Virus record (IMG/VR): IMGVR_UViG_3300025151_000078 | Coordinates: 1 to 44,115 of that record | Strand: one strand, 5' to 3' | DNA length: 44,115 nt | From: a virus | Part shown: in pieces, positions 1 through 8,435 of the stretch | Layout: each line of letters begins with the position of its first letter | Numbering within the stretch: the stretch's first letter is position 1 | Translations under genes and position numbers: made by a program | Notes under the pieces: model-generated | The model's database searches: none | What the model was told of the DNA's origin: nothing | Seen by the model: only the letters and a program-made list of their open reading frames with translations

Positions 1-86
1 CGGTGTTCATCGTCTTCAACTACTAACTTCCCCTCTTCGGTTCTCCAAGATTTGTATATTTGATTTTCATTATTAGCAATAATCAT
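1..86 (-). CDS. Partial hypothetical protein, N-terminus only
   Basis: The first 28 codons of a minus-strand gene leave the window at its left edge. It starts with ATG at 86, behind a GAGGGTAAT ribosome site that begins at the stop of the clamp gene, so it is the next gene of the same operon. The visible part (MIIANNENQIYKSWRTEEG...) is too short to name. Its place beside PCNA fits a replication gene, but nothing in the residues proves it. Confidence 0.6.
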   Translation of the reverse strand, partial: MIIANNENQIYKSWRTEEGKLVVEDDEH

Positions 87-95
87 GGATTACCC

Positions 96-884
96 TCAAT
101 TAATTCTAGGCGCACGAATAAGAATTCTGTTGCTTGAACAAGCAAAGACCGGAGACTCGTCTTTCAAGAAAAGCCAAAACGGTTCGTTGAAGAATTTATA
201 AATTGGTGCAGAGATTTCAACAATACTAGCATCGCCTAGACTTGTCAAGGGCATGATATACTTCGTAAAGTTTTGAGAATTTGAATTCGCATAAATCGCT
301 AGTCCTTCCGATTCCAAATAACTTAGTTTGAATCCGGTTCCAATTCTTTCGGCCATTTGCACCGTGCTTGCGAATTCTTTGTCGTCTACTTCTAGAGCCG
401 TTTCAAAGACAGTTTTTCCAAAAGAAGGGAGAATGTCTTGGTCAAAATAACCTTGAAGGTCGCTTGACAAAGGCATAGAATTTTTCTTTACCATGTCAAT
501 AGAAGACTCATATGGATGTTCATTCATAATAGAAATTCGCAAGCCCGTGTCTTCCGAGAAGAGATAAAGTCTACCTCTTTCTGTGCGGAAAGAAATAGTA
601 TCTCCGAAGCCCTTCAAGAACCCGTTTGTGTTAGCAGTATCAAATACAATTTTAGTATTCAATAACAGCATATCTTCATTCTCAATGGGCTCTGCCGGAA
701 TAGCACACATGGTAATTGTAGACATGTCGGCGTTCCAAATGTTCAAAACATATTCTAAATTTCGCTTAACCGCTTCAAGACAGATATATTGGCCTAGATT
801 TGCGCTCTTGTTGAAGTATTTACCTTTCAGCATACAGTCATCTACTGCCTCTCTAAACTCTTTAGCGTCTACTCTAAAATTCAA
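96..884 (-). CDS. pcn: PCNA-like sliding clamp
   Basis: This is a 262-residue sliding clamp candidate, a little longer than the usual archaeal PCNA of about 245. The N-terminus (NFRVDAKEFREAV) matches the first beta-alpha unit of PCNA (compare FKAxxDAKxFKxxI), and the C-terminus ILIRAPRIN matches the family end LAPRI. In the family it forms a ring that tethers polymerase, ligase and other PIP-box proteins to DNA. I chose a TTG start at 884: it gives the expected N-terminus, has AAGGAGATGAG just upstream and overlaps the previous stop as TTGA. A longer TTG start at 920 would add 12 residues that do not fit the family. RfcS and a protein with a PIP-like end are nearby, so the virus probably loads its own clamp. 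Confidence 0.82.
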   Translation of the reverse strand: MNFRVDAKEFREAVDDCMLKGKYFNKSANLGQYICLEAVKRNLEYVLNIWNADMSTITMCAIPAEPIENEDMLLLNTKIVFDTANTNGFLKGFGDTISFRTERGRLYLFSEDTGLRISIMNEHPYESSIDMVKKNSMPLSSDLQGYFDQDILPSFGKTVFETALEVDDKEFASTVQMAERIGTGFKLSYLESEGLAIYANSNSQNFTKYIMPLTSLGDASIVEISAPIYKFFNEPFWLFLKDESPVFACSSNRILIRAPRIN

Positions 885-1672
885 ATACTCATCTCCTTTA
901 GTTGCGGAATACCTTCCCAATTAACTTCGCCTTCGTTATCAAAAGTGCAGAATGGGATTTTCTTACCAACCATCTTAGGGAAGTATTTGCTACTCTTGAT
1001 TGTAGCCACATACTGCGCTCCCTTGATTGTCATGCGCTGATTTGTGCGAATGACTGTGTGTAGTTTGGAATCTACTCGGTTCCAAATAGCCTTTGCTGGC
1101 TCATCTCTAAACGGTTCTTTCGTGTGCGTAATGAATAAACGATGGCACTCAAGAGAGATGGCCTCACCAATCACGGTCTTGAAAGGATTGTTTCTTTGAT
1201 GCCACTCTTGTTGTTTTTGTGGTTTGTAGGGGCGCATCCTAGAGTTTTCCATGCCGGTCATGTAGGTTGTGCAGTCGTCTAACCAAGAGTCTACACCATC
1301 CCAAACAAACAAAATCGGCTCACTACTCTTCTTAATTTCATTAGCAACATGAGCAATAAATGTTCTAATGTTGCCTTGAGTCTTGTAAGGGTCGGAGTCT
1401 CCGTTTTCATCCTTAGCATTCGGGTTGTAAATCACAACTCGGTTCGTAGAGTTGTGGTTTGTTTTCCAAGTGGGAACGGCCCCGACATCACAATCCAAGT
1501 AGTAGGTCTTAAGGCCGGTATCCATCGCTAGTCCGGATTTTCCGGTCTTCGCTTCACCTTCAATTCCAGCGAGAAGCAAATGCTTCTGCGCCATATATTC
1601 CTGCTGTTGTGCTTGTAGGATGGCGTCAAAACCTTCCAACTTAATTTCTGTTTCTTCTTTTTTGTTCATCAT
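881..1672 (-). CDS. RecA/RadA-like P-loop ATPase (Sak4-type recombinase candidate)
   Basis: A single-domain ATPase of about 263 residues. Walker A is GEAKTGKSG near residue 42 and a hydrophobic Walker B strand ends in PILFVWDGVDSW near residue 126. A later conserved LFITHTKEP segment fits the sensor strand of RecA-like proteins. Size and motifs resemble the phage AAA_24/Sak4 family, which consists of RecA-core single-strand-annealing or recombination proteins. It has no RadA N-terminal helix-hairpin-helix region, so it is not a full RadA. ATG at 1672 was chosen because AGGTGA lies six bases upstream. Its end overlaps the clamp start. Role inferred: homologous recombination or recombination-dependent replication together with the SSB candidate. 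Confidence 0.7.
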   Translation of the reverse strand: MMNKKEETEIKLEGFDAILQAQQQEYMAQKHLLLAGIEGEAKTGKSGLAMDTGLKTYYLDCDVGAVPTWKTNHNSTNRVVIYNPNAKDENGDSDPYKTQGNIRTFIAHVANEIKKSSEPILFVWDGVDSWLDDCTTYMTGMENSRMRPYKPQKQQEWHQRNNPFKTVIGEAISLECHRLFITHTKEPFRDEPAKAIWNRVDSKLHTVIRTNQRMTIKGAQYVATIKSSKYFPKMVGKKIPFCTFDNEGEVNWEGIPQLKEMSI

Positions 1673-1677
1673 TATTT

Positions 1678-1905
1678 TCACCTAAATTTATTTTTATTGT
1701 CATTCAATTTTTTCCAATGTTCTGTTAATTCGTCCAACTCTTGTTTGGAATTCAAAATGATTCTCACTTCTTTTGTTCCGATGTGGAGTTTGATGTGGTA
1801 GTTTTGGTCTTCCCAATTCTGTTTGAGAGTAATGAAATTGACTTGCTTCAAATCAACAGTCCACTTGTCCTCAAAAGAAATATATTGCCCATCGTATTCC
1901 AACAT
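1678..1905 (-). CDS. Small protein, paralogue of the next upstream gene
   Basis: A 75-residue protein, mostly predicted beta strand followed by one helix (ELDELTEHWKKL). I do not recognise a family. Its pattern (strand, hydrophobic turn, LHIGTKEVRIILNS, then an acidic helix) resembles the 74-residue product at 1905-2129, so the two look like diverged tandem duplicates. It starts with ATG at 1905, which shares a base with the stop of the upstream gene. Confidence 0.7.
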   Translation of the reverse strand: MLEYDGQYISFEDKWTVDLKQVNFITLKQNWEDQNYHIKLHIGTKEVRIILNSKQELDELTEHWKKLNDNKNKFR

Positions 1906-2129
1906 TAGACCTCTCTCCTATCCGAATCAAAAGCCCATGCTTTGTATTCCAAAAAGAAGTTTTGGAATATGTCAAACTCGCATTCTTCAAGAATGTAGTC
2001 TTGAGCCGCCGAGTGTATTTTCAATAGAACCTTTTTCTTGTTCTCAAGGAATTCCCAAGAGATGTGTTGTATGTTTTCGTAGCGAATAAACGCTCTTGAA
2101 GTTTCAATTGTTTTTGTTGTAATGTTCAT
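1905..2129 (-). CDS. Small protein, first gene after a structured leader
   Basis: A 74-residue hypothetical protein with an ATG start and a perfect AAGGTGATTAC ribosome site. The central LLKIHSAAQDYILEE and the C-terminal amphipathic helix match the layout of its downstream neighbour, suggesting duplication. No catalytic or metal-binding residues stand out. It is preceded by 137 bases without a gene, so a transcript may start or be processed there. Confidence 0.7.
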   Translation of the reverse strand: MNITTKTIETSRAFIRYENIQHISWEFLENKKKVLLKIHSAAQDYILEECEFDIFQNFFLEYKAWAFDSDRREV

Positions 2130-2266
2130 GTAATCACCTTGAATGGATAGGGCATCGCACCCATCCGAGCGTCAGTTTATCCCTTGACCCACGCTTACGC
2201 CAAGACACGAGGATAGGGTGGATTAAGCCCAACACCACCGTCTACCCTTGGGAATGGTGATTGGTA
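2130..2266. other. GC-rich non-coding spacer, possible leader or processing site
   Basis: I find no credible gene on either strand in these 137 bases, an unusually long gap for this packed region. It is richer in GC than its surroundings. GGATAGGG occurs twice (about 2147 and 2212), and the first copy can pair with CCCATCC nearby to form a hairpin. It may be a terminator or promoter boundary, or a structured 5' leader for the two small genes downstream on the minus strand. Confidence 0.4.
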
Positions 2267-3478
2267 TCAAAACCAATCCAAGTCTTCCTCCGTTGCTTGC
2301 TCAATCTCAACAACTTGGCCACGGCGCTCTTTGACAAACATACCGCTCACATTGATAGTGACGGGTTGCAGTCCTTCATCCGTTTCTCGTTGGGAGGTTC
2401 GTCCCACAACAGTAACCGTTGAACCGATACCGAAGTCAATTTCAATGCCTTCGGGAATCCAACAGGTGACCATGCCTTCTTCTTCGTAATCAAACTCTGC
2501 CGTAAGGTCAGTAATGTTGATGATACGATTTCCGTTAGCGGTAGGGGTCATGTTGATGTTGCACACTGTTCCGTTTGTGATAACGAAGCGTTCTGCCACC
2601 GGCTTGTCCAGCATATTGGAGTGGGCTTCTTGGAGATTACCAAGATACACAACATGGTTAGGGGCCGCAGAAGCAATCAAGTTATGCTTGTTCAAGGCCG
2701 AAGTATCTCTGTAAAGTTCGCCTTCGGGGTCTTGTTCGTCGTTCATTCGTAGACTTCCAATCGTCTTATCGGTGAAACCGTAGATGTAGCCATCTCGGTT
2801 AGAGTCCTTAATGACGACCATGCTCAACCACTTGAAAGTGTCCGGCTGGAAATCAATACCACCCTTGTTCTTGTAAGAAAACTTGTAGAGTTGATACTGT
2901 TCATCATCGTGAACCTTACCGATGAAGATACCACTTCGTCGCATCACGGGGTTGAGAGGCTTACCGTAGTTTGCATTCTCTCCTCCGTTTTGATAACGAG
3001 GGGTGTTGTCAAGAGGGATGATGATAGAACCATCTTCCAACTCTTGGACACAATCGGGGAGTTTCTTCACCATCTTGTTTTGAACCTCGTCGTTGTGGTA
3101 TCGGGAAACCGAGTAGAATCCGTTCTCGCCTTCTTCAACAATAGCGACAAAGCCGCTCTTGTGGGCGTTGAATGGGTCTTCCTTCCACTCTTCAACGGCT
3201 CGTCGTCGGCTGTATTCGTTCAAATCTCTAGGTTGTTCTAGAGAGATGAAGAAGCCAAAGGCTTGCTTAGCAAGTCCTCCTCCGCCACCGCTTGTTTCGT
3301 TGTTCGTAGACTTCCTACTACGGATAACTTGTGCCGCATAACTACGCCACATGGCAATAGCCACGGGGTTATCGGATGCAAGGTTGCCGTTCTCCGCTCG
3401 TATTTCATCAAATTTCAGTTGGGCTTCCTCAACGGAAATACCCAACTTCTCTGCCGCTTTCGCAATTTCGTTTTGCAT
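2267..3478 (-). CDS. Single-stranded DNA-binding protein candidate (OB-fold, acidic tail)
   Basis: A 403-residue protein. The N-terminal 70 residues are helical and followed by a Gly-rich linker (TSGGGGGLAK). The middle is long and beta-rich, and residues about 300-390 have the strand pattern of an OB fold (FVITNGTVCNINM ... GSTVTVVGRTSQRE ... VTINVSGMFV). It ends in an acidic, aromatic tail, EEDLDWF, like the protein-binding tail of SSBs. It lies between RfcS and the RecA-like ATPase. From this I infer an RPA/SSB role: coating single-stranded DNA and recruiting partners through the tail. No sequence-level family match is claimed. Confidence 0.55.
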   Translation of the reverse strand: MQNEIAKAAEKLGISVEEAQLKFDEIRAENGNLASDNPVAIAMWRSYAAQVIRSRKSTNNETSGGGGGLAKQAFGFFISLEQPRDLNEYSRRRAVEEWKEDPFNAHKSGFVAIVEEGENGFYSVSRYHNDEVQNKMVKKLPDCVQELEDGSIIIPLDNTPRYQNGGENANYGKPLNPVMRRSGIFIGKVHDDEQYQLYKFSYKNKGGIDFQPDTFKWLSMVVIKDSNRDGYIYGFTDKTIGSLRMNDEQDPEGELYRDTSALNKHNLIASAAPNHVVYLGNLQEAHSNMLDKPVAERFVITNGTVCNINMTPTANGNRIINITDLTAEFDYEEEGMVTCWIPEGIEIDFGIGSTVTVVGRTSQRETDEGLQPVTINVSGMFVKERRGQVVEIEQATEEDLDWF

Positions 3479-3492
3479 TTTTTTTCACCTCT

Positions 3493-4407
3493 TTATATTA
3501 GTTGGCCCACCATCCATGAAGCAAGTAATTTCGGGGTCATGGTGGTGGAACGCCACTCCCCTTCTCCAATCACTCGCAGGAATTTCAATTTCATTTTAGC
3601 CTCCATATCACATCGGATGATGTATTCATGCAATCCAATGCAGATTTCCTTAGCGGAACGACCTGCGTAGATTGACTGATGAATTTTTTCCAATGCTTCT
3701 TTTGTATTTTTATTAATTATTGCTGTTGTTATTTCTTCATACTCTTGAAGGCCTTTCTCAATTTGTCTCGTCAATGTTGTTCCCGATACGATGCTGGCCT
3801 GCAACTCGGTGAGCGTCCTACGCAAATCACCTTGTAGAGAGTATATGAACGCTCCCAATTCATCTTCGGGAGGGATTCTGTGACCCTCCTTTTGTAAAAC
3901 CTGTTTGACAATACGACCGACTAAATCCAACGGAAGCGGATTAAATCGGTAGTTTGCACACCGGCTTTGTAGGGCATGAATGATTTTATTTCTGTCATTA
4001 CAAGTAATGATGAATCGGATGTTCATAGAATATTTTTCCATGATTCTTTTCATGGCGTTTTGAGCATCTCTTGTCATACCGTCCATCTCATCTAGAAGGA
4101 TGATACGGAAAGGCACATTATCGCCAATAACTGCGCTCTGTGCAATCTCCTTAATCTTGGTTCTAACAGTTTCTAGTTTTCTATCATCCGAAGCATTTAC
4201 TTCAAAGAAGTTAGCATCCGTTTCTTCTCCAAGAATAGCCTTAGCAAGAACAAGAGCAATCGTTGTTTTACCTGTTCCCGATGTTCCGTGAACGAGAATG
4301 TTTGGCATATCTTTGATTAAGACCCAATTCTCTGCGTCCATAACAAAATGTTCCTGCCCTACGATTTCAGCAAGTTTCGTTGGTCTGTATTTTTCTGTCC
4401 ACAGCAT
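3493..4407 (-). CDS. rfcS: Replication factor C small subunit (clamp loader)
   Basis: A 304-residue AAA+ protein that begins MLWTEKYRPTKLAEIVGQ, the standard RFC box I/II start. It has Walker A GTSGTGKT (K47), Walker B LLDEMDGM (about 106), sensor 1 IITCNDRN and the SRC arginine-finger motif near 149. A C-terminal collar domain follows. RfcS subunits use ATP to open PCNA and place it on primer ends. ATG at 4407 is preferred because it lies seven bases after AGGAGG. The ATG at 4413 is too close to that site. The partner large subunit may be the AAA+ protein at 4845-5693. Confidence 0.93.
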   Translation of the reverse strand: MLWTEKYRPTKLAEIVGQEHFVMDAENWVLIKDMPNILVHGTSGTGKTTIALVLAKAILGEETDANFFEVNASDDRKLETVRTKIKEIAQSAVIGDNVPFRIILLDEMDGMTRDAQNAMKRIMEKYSMNIRFIITCNDRNKIIHALQSRCANYRFNPLPLDLVGRIVKQVLQKEGHRIPPEDELGAFIYSLQGDLRRTLTELQASIVSGTTLTRQIEKGLQEYEEITTAIINKNTKEALEKIHQSIYAGRSAKEICIGLHEYIIRCDMEAKMKLKFLRVIGEGEWRSTTMTPKLLASWMVGQLI

Positions 4408-4409
4408 AT

Positions 4410-4649
4410 TCATTCCTCCTTCAAAGTCCAAAGAGTGGACTGATGCCACATATCTCCTCTACCGACAGTAACATAACCTGCCTTGCAGAATTGCTTACTG
4501 CGTAGAATTTGACCTACAGAAGTGGTGTTTGTTCTTCTTCTCGGATTCATTTCCTCTAGTCTTTCTACTAGAGCAAAACAAGTCAGCGGTCTTTCTTTTT
4601 GTAAAATTTTAATTAAATCATTTCTAATATTAATCTTCTTTGTTGTCAT
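4410..4649 (-). CDS. Small winged-helix-like protein
   Basis: A 79-residue protein with helix-helix-turn-helix-wing layout: RNDLIKILQKERPLTCFALV, then VGQILRSKQF, then a basic beta wing ending STLWTLKEE. It resembles the next gene upstream in its order of elements, including S-x-GxIL-x-RK-x-F followed by W in the wing. ATG at 4649 follows AGGTGAAAATA. Likely a DNA-binding regulator, but no target can be read from the sequence. Confidence 0.6.
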   Translation of the reverse strand: MTTKKINIRNDLIKILQKERPLTCFALVERLEEMNPRRRTNTTSVGQILRSKQFCKAGYVTVGRGDMWHQSTLWTLKEE

Positions 4650-4848
4650 TATTTTCACCTTTCCATTTCCATATAGCATTTTTATTTTTGGAATCGCTTA
4701 CAAATTCTTTCCTCTTAAGGATAGAACCTAATTGGCTAGAACTAATACCGTGCTTGGTTGTTCTATTGATATATTCATACACTTGTTGTGTGGATTTAGC
4801 GCCACTCTTAAGTGCATCTCTAACAGCATCTACTACTCTCTTCGTCAA
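4630..4848 (-). CDS. Small winged-helix-like protein, TTG start
   Basis: A 72-residue basic protein. TQQVYEYINRTTKHGISSSQLGSILKRKEFV looks like a helix-turn-helix, and AIWKWKG like the wing. It is probably a paralogue of the product of 4410-4649. The start is TTG at 4848, seven bases after GGAGG and overlapping the stop of the upstream gene as TTGA. That arrangement recurs in this region. Confidence 0.6.
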   Translation of the reverse strand: MTKRVVDAVRDALKSGAKSTQQVYEYINRTTKHGISSSQLGSILKRKEFVSDSKNKNAIWKWKGENNDNKED

Positions 4849-5693
4849 AGGAATTCCTCCAATGTTTTCATTTTGGGTTTCTTTGGTTTATCTTTATGAA
4901 TCTTCTTTTCACCCAAACCCATGAGTCTACATTCTTCATTATTGTATTTCTTTTTGGCAAACTTTACGAAGTCTTCGCTCTCAATCAGTTGCTTGAACAG
5001 GCGTTCTTCGTCGGGTTTCAACCCTACTCGCTTGAGTAAGCGAGGAGCCTTTGAGTATTTCCCTCTTTGTGCCATGTTCGTTTTGCGAAATAACTTACCG
5101 TCATGTGTGTAGGAAAGCATCTCGTAGAAGTATTCTTGGGGCCAACGACGCTTCACCACACCATCAATGAACAGTAATTTGTTAGGGTGTAGGTTTTCTG
5201 TCAGCCAAGAAATCATTTGGGTATCCGAGGGCTTGTTGAAAAGAAGTAAGTCCTTCACCAACTCCCTATCGCTGTTCCTCAAGTAATCGTTTACGAGCGT
5301 AAAGACATCTCTCTCAAATGAAAGGGGTTCTTCACTCCTCGGTGCGAAGCCTTTGATGGATTCACGGAGATGCTTCTTCGTGCCTACATTCTTAATTTTG
5401 CATATGTTGAGTATTTCTTTTGGGATGTTCTTGCGATTTTTGGATGTCAAAACTACAGTCCCACGATAGGAACGAATAGTGTTTACAATTTCTTTTGTGT
5501 TTGGATTGAAGTCTACATCTTCTATGATTATTCCTAACTCAACAGGAACGGAATAAATATCTGCGATTTCTATTTCGTTAGCGTAATAGTATAGGGCATT
5601 GGGTAGTAAAGATTTTACTAGAGTCGTCTTGCCTGTTCCTGTCTTACCGACATAGATTTCACTTCTTTTCGTATTCATTGTTGTTAGTCCCAT
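4845..5693 (-). CDS. AAA+ ATPase with C-terminal PIP-like motif, possible clamp-loader partner
   Basis: A 282-residue P-loop protein with Walker A GKTGTGKT near residue 19 and a hydrophobic strand ending in IIIEDVD as a possible Walker B. The middle, helical part may be an AAA+ lid and collar. The last residues, KPKMKTLEEFL after a Lys-rich stretch, resemble the C-terminal PIP box of archaeal RFC large subunits (T-L-x-x-F-L). With RfcS two genes away, the inference is a minimal viral RfcL or another clamp-binding ATPase. It lacks the full set of RFC boxes, so this is not certain. ATG at 5693 follows GGTGAGGATA. Confidence 0.55.
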   Translation of the reverse strand: MGLTTMNTKRSEIYVGKTGTGKTTLVKSLLPNALYYYANEIEIADIYSVPVELGIIIEDVDFNPNTKEIVNTIRSYRGTVVLTSKNRKNIPKEILNICKIKNVGTKKHLRESIKGFAPRSEEPLSFERDVFTLVNDYLRNSDRELVKDLLLFNKPSDTQMISWLTENLHPNKLLFIDGVVKRRWPQEYFYEMLSYTHDGKLFRKTNMAQRGKYSKAPRLLKRVGLKPDEERLFKQLIESEDFVKFAKKKYNNEECRLMGLGEKKIHKDKPKKPKMKTLEEFL

Positions 5694-6069
5694 TATCCTC
5701 ACCGTATAATATTTTAATTATTTTATTAAGTCCTTCAAGAGTTTTATGTTCTTTATCTTCTACCAAATCCGATACCATTTTGAATGTAGTCAATTTCGGG
5801 TTTAAATAGTGTAGTGTGTCCGGAATCAATCCGGCGGCAATACACGCAGAATTCTTCCCCAATCGCACAAGGCTACCTTGCAGACTGTGAGGCATACCAT
5901 ACATGTTCAATGCTCTAGAAAAGGCCGCTTGCATATCGTATGTTCTAAAGGAGACATTCGCCTGCATCCTAATGTGATAACCGATGGCGGTCGTTTCGCT
6001 TGGTTCTATTTTCACAATAAAATTTCCCTTTGCTAGAAAAATTCCTATGACCATGTTCCTATCTAACAT
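5659..6069 (-). CDS. Degenerate LAGLIDADG-domain protein
   Basis: A 136-residue protein that fits one LAGLIDADG half. A helix and strand, MVIGIFLAKGNFIVKIEP, stand where homing enzymes have GxxDxEGxF. The end, KLTTFKMVSDLVEDKEHKTLEGLNKIIKIL, is typical of the family. The catalytic acidic residue of the motif appears replaced (LAKG), so cleavage is doubtful. A domesticated DNA-binding role is possible. ATG at 6069 follows GGTG; an upstream TTG at 6087 is less likely. It overlaps the genes on both sides. Confidence 0.5.
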   Translation of the reverse strand: MLDRNMVIGIFLAKGNFIVKIEPSETTAIGYHIRMQANVSFRTYDMQAAFSRALNMYGMPHSLQGSLVRLGKNSACIAAGLIPDTLHYLNPKLTTFKMVSDLVEDKEHKTLEGLNKIIKILYGEDNGTNNNEYEKK

Positions 6070-6351
6070 TTTCAACACCCATTTCAACTATCAATTTGTA
6101 ATCTATTTTCTCAAATCTTAGAAATTTTTCAATTGCTTTCTTGGCCTCGTTTACATCCACGCCCGAAAGGTAAACAACCAATCCTTTTTGTTCAAAATCA
6201 AAAAGGTATCTAGTTGGGTTCTTTTTGTAGAGGAGCCAGCGACCTAGGTAGTTTGTCAAAACTTGGCGCTGAAAAACATCTAACTCCCGTTCAAGAGTAT
6301 ATCTAACCAACCTTTTGTTTAGAAGTTGATTGAACATATCTTTATTCATTT
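6059..6351 (-). CDS. Hypothetical protein between ligase and LAGLIDADG-like gene
   Basis: A 97-residue basic protein, helical at the N-terminus (MFNQLLNKRLVRYTLERELDVFQRQVL) and alpha/beta at the end. I do not recognise it. ATG at 6351 follows AGGTGG with five bases between. It starts a few bases after the ligase stop, so it is surely in the same operon. Confidence 0.65.
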
Positions 6352-6358
6352 TTTCCAC

Positions 6359-7891
6359 CTAGTAGAGATTGATTACATCTGTAATTGTGTTGATTTCACT
6401 CAACACTTTGTCTTCCCTAAACCGAGTCTTGCGGGGAAAGCGAAGACCATACTCGCCCTTGTTGTTGCGAGAAACCGCATCAGCATCTACGGAGATGATG
6501 ATTTGTGGCATTAATCTATACTCGCTCGTTTTAGGATTCCAAGAAGATACAATCCTCTTACATCTACTCGTGAGGGAATGCAATTCGTCATCTGTGAAAC
6601 CATTACCTACTCTTCCAATTGACTGATAGCCTGTATCGGAGGTGTCATCCTTAACAGCAATTTCAAAACTTGTAAGGAGATTTGATTTGGAATGTTCTCC
6701 GGTTTTAGCGCCAACGATGACTACATCTAAGTCTACACGGCTTGGTTTATACTTAATCCAATCACGCTTTGCAGGGTTGTAGAATCCTTGAAGGTCTTTC
6801 ACCATAATGCCTTCAAAGCCTTCCGAGATGGCTCGGTTGTAGAAAGCCATTGGGTCGCCACCGATTTGATAGTGGGCGATGTCTCCTCCGAAACCCATGC
6901 CTAGTTTATTCCATCTTTCTCGCAAGATGGAGTTTAACATAGAGGTTCCTTCCCATTTCAAACAATCAAAAGCCACCCACTTCACTTCAACAGTAGAGGC
7001 CTTTTCCCAAGTCTTGGAGTGGACTCTTGTTCCCATCTTCTTATGTTCATCGGGAGAACCGTCGCTACGGATAGGATAAATCTCTCCATCAATGATGAAG
7101 TTATCTGCCTTGTATGTTTTTACTCTCTCTACGACATCAAGGAATTGATGAGTAACAACCTTACCTCTTCTGTTAAAGATGATGACTGAATCACCCTCTC
7201 TATGAATTTGGTAGCGGTTCCCATCATACTTAATATCGTAAACGACTTCTCTCGGCCATTGGCTAATCGGCTTAACCTTTGCCAACATGGGTTTGATAAA
7301 CTTACCATGTTGTAGGGTCGTGGGGACGGTTTTATCACCAATGTAGCATTCAACGACAAAGGAAATGTCATTGAATGCACAATCCAATTCTACTGTAGCC
7401 AAGGGAGTATCAAATCTTTTTGCTAAGGCCTTGTAGACACCCTTCGTTTGTATCCCAATGTTTGGCGTCCTAATCCAAAACTTGGAAAACCATTTTCTAC
7501 CGATGTCGGAAAGGCCCTCAAAGAAACCTTTGAATTCCGTAAAGTCTTCATCTTTGGAGAAATCCTTCTCCAAGAAGAGAATCAACTCTTTTAAAGAAAT
7601 AGGAGAGTGAGTGTCTTTGGCTTCCATGATTCTAACAGTCTCCCCGAAATCTTCGGTGGACTCGTAGAGCATATCAAACTCTTCATCAAAGATTCCAAAG
7701 AATCTGCAAATCCATGCTTTGGCTTTGTTCATTCCAACATTGTTCTTGTTTAAGTCAAGTGTTAGAAGTTTCGCAAGTGTAGGTAAATCCCCATCTTCTG
7801 CGTTTGAAAACATTGAGGAGATGTAGTCTACCTTTGCATTTGTTCCTTGTAGTTTTTCTAGTGTTTCTAAATTCATCGCTAGTCTTTGCAT
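6359..7891 (-). CDS. lig: ATP-dependent DNA ligase
   Basis: A 510-residue ligase of the archaeal/eukaryotic type. The N-terminal 200 residues are helical, as in the DNA-binding domain of Lig1-like enzymes. Motif I is KYDGNR, with K221 the expected adenylated lysine. Motif III IDGEI lies near 268, motif IV EGIMVKD near 365 and motif V WIKYKPS near 385. A C-terminal OB domain ends in a basic FPRKTRFREDK segment. It seals nicks with ATP. It is slightly shorter than host ligases (about 560). The ATG start has GAGGA six bases upstream. With the clamp it would join lagging-strand fragments. Confidence 0.95.
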   Translation of the reverse strand: MQRLAMNLETLEKLQGTNAKVDYISSMFSNAEDGDLPTLAKLLTLDLNKNNVGMNKAKAWICRFFGIFDEEFDMLYESTEDFGETVRIMEAKDTHSPISLKELILFLEKDFSKDEDFTEFKGFFEGLSDIGRKWFSKFWIRTPNIGIQTKGVYKALAKRFDTPLATVELDCAFNDISFVVECYIGDKTVPTTLQHGKFIKPMLAKVKPISQWPREVVYDIKYDGNRYQIHREGDSVIIFNRRGKVVTHQFLDVVERVKTYKADNFIIDGEIYPIRSDGSPDEHKKMGTRVHSKTWEKASTVEVKWVAFDCLKWEGTSMLNSILRERWNKLGMGFGGDIAHYQIGGDPMAFYNRAISEGFEGIMVKDLQGFYNPAKRDWIKYKPSRVDLDVVIVGAKTGEHSKSNLLTSFEIAVKDDTSDTGYQSIGRVGNGFTDDELHSLTSRCKRIVSSWNPKTSEYRLMPQIIISVDADAVSRNNKGEYGLRFPRKTRFREDKVLSEINTITDVINLY

Positions 7892-7893
7892 TC

Positions 7894-8283
7894 TTATTCC
7901 TCTTGGGTATTGTCATTCGTATTCTGTTCTGTAGTATTGAGAATCATTTGATTTATTCTTGTAAAGTTTTGAAGCAAGGTTTGGGTTGCTTCGGCAAGGT
8001 CGGGTCTGCCGACTGATGTAGCGGCCAACTGCATATAAGTCAAAGACCCCATGACAATAGGCAGGCTCACATCAATGATGCGGTGTTTGTGGACGAGTAG
8101 CCAATGGACGACAAAGGCTCCACGGAGGGCATCGTTGGTGTTTAACACGACAGGCCATGAGTTGTTGAAGTCGGCTTGCATCTCTTCACTCAATGGAGAG
8201 TGCTTTCTATTGGTTAGTCCACTTGCCCATTTTTCAAATTCAACTTTTGATTGTGATAATAGTTTGATTTTGCTTAGTTTCAT
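7894..8283 (-). CDS. Helical hypothetical protein
   Basis: A 129-residue, mostly helical protein, beginning MKLSKIKLLSQSKVEFEKWASGL, with a hydrophobic centre (IVMGSLTYMQLAATSV) and an Asn/Thr-rich tail. No family recognised. ATG at 8283 has a strong GAGGAGG site and overlaps the preceding small gene as ATGA. The open frame extends further upstream, but without a better start. Confidence 0.65.
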   Translation of the reverse strand: MKLSKIKLLSQSKVEFEKWASGLTNRKHSPLSEEMQADFNNSWPVVLNTNDALRGAFVVHWLLVHKHRIIDVSLPIVMGSLTYMQLAATSVGRPDLAEATQTLLQNFTRINQMILNTTEQNTNDNTQEE

Positions 8284-8432
8284 AATTTTTCCTCCTCTTC
8301 TAAAAAATCCTGACGGTATTCCTTGTATTCCGAAATAAGATTCTTCTCCTCTAAGAAAAGAACCATTATTTCCCATTCCTTTTCCCAATCTACGATTCTA
8401 TCTTTATCTTCAACAAACTTAATTTTTCCCAA
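8280..8432 (-). CDS. Small acidic protein with TTG start
   Basis: A 50-residue frame fills the gap between its neighbours: MGKIKFVEDKDRIVDWEKEW, then a Glu-rich helix ending LEEEEKL. The TTG at 8432 is eight bases after GGAGG, and the stop overlaps the next ATG as ATGA. Both features are usual in this operon, which is why I accept the gene. Function unknown; highly charged and probably all helix. Confidence 0.55.
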   Translation of the reverse strand: MGKIKFVEDKDRIVDWEKEWEIMVLFLEEKNLISEYKEYRQDFLEEEEKL

Positions 8433-8435
8433 ATT

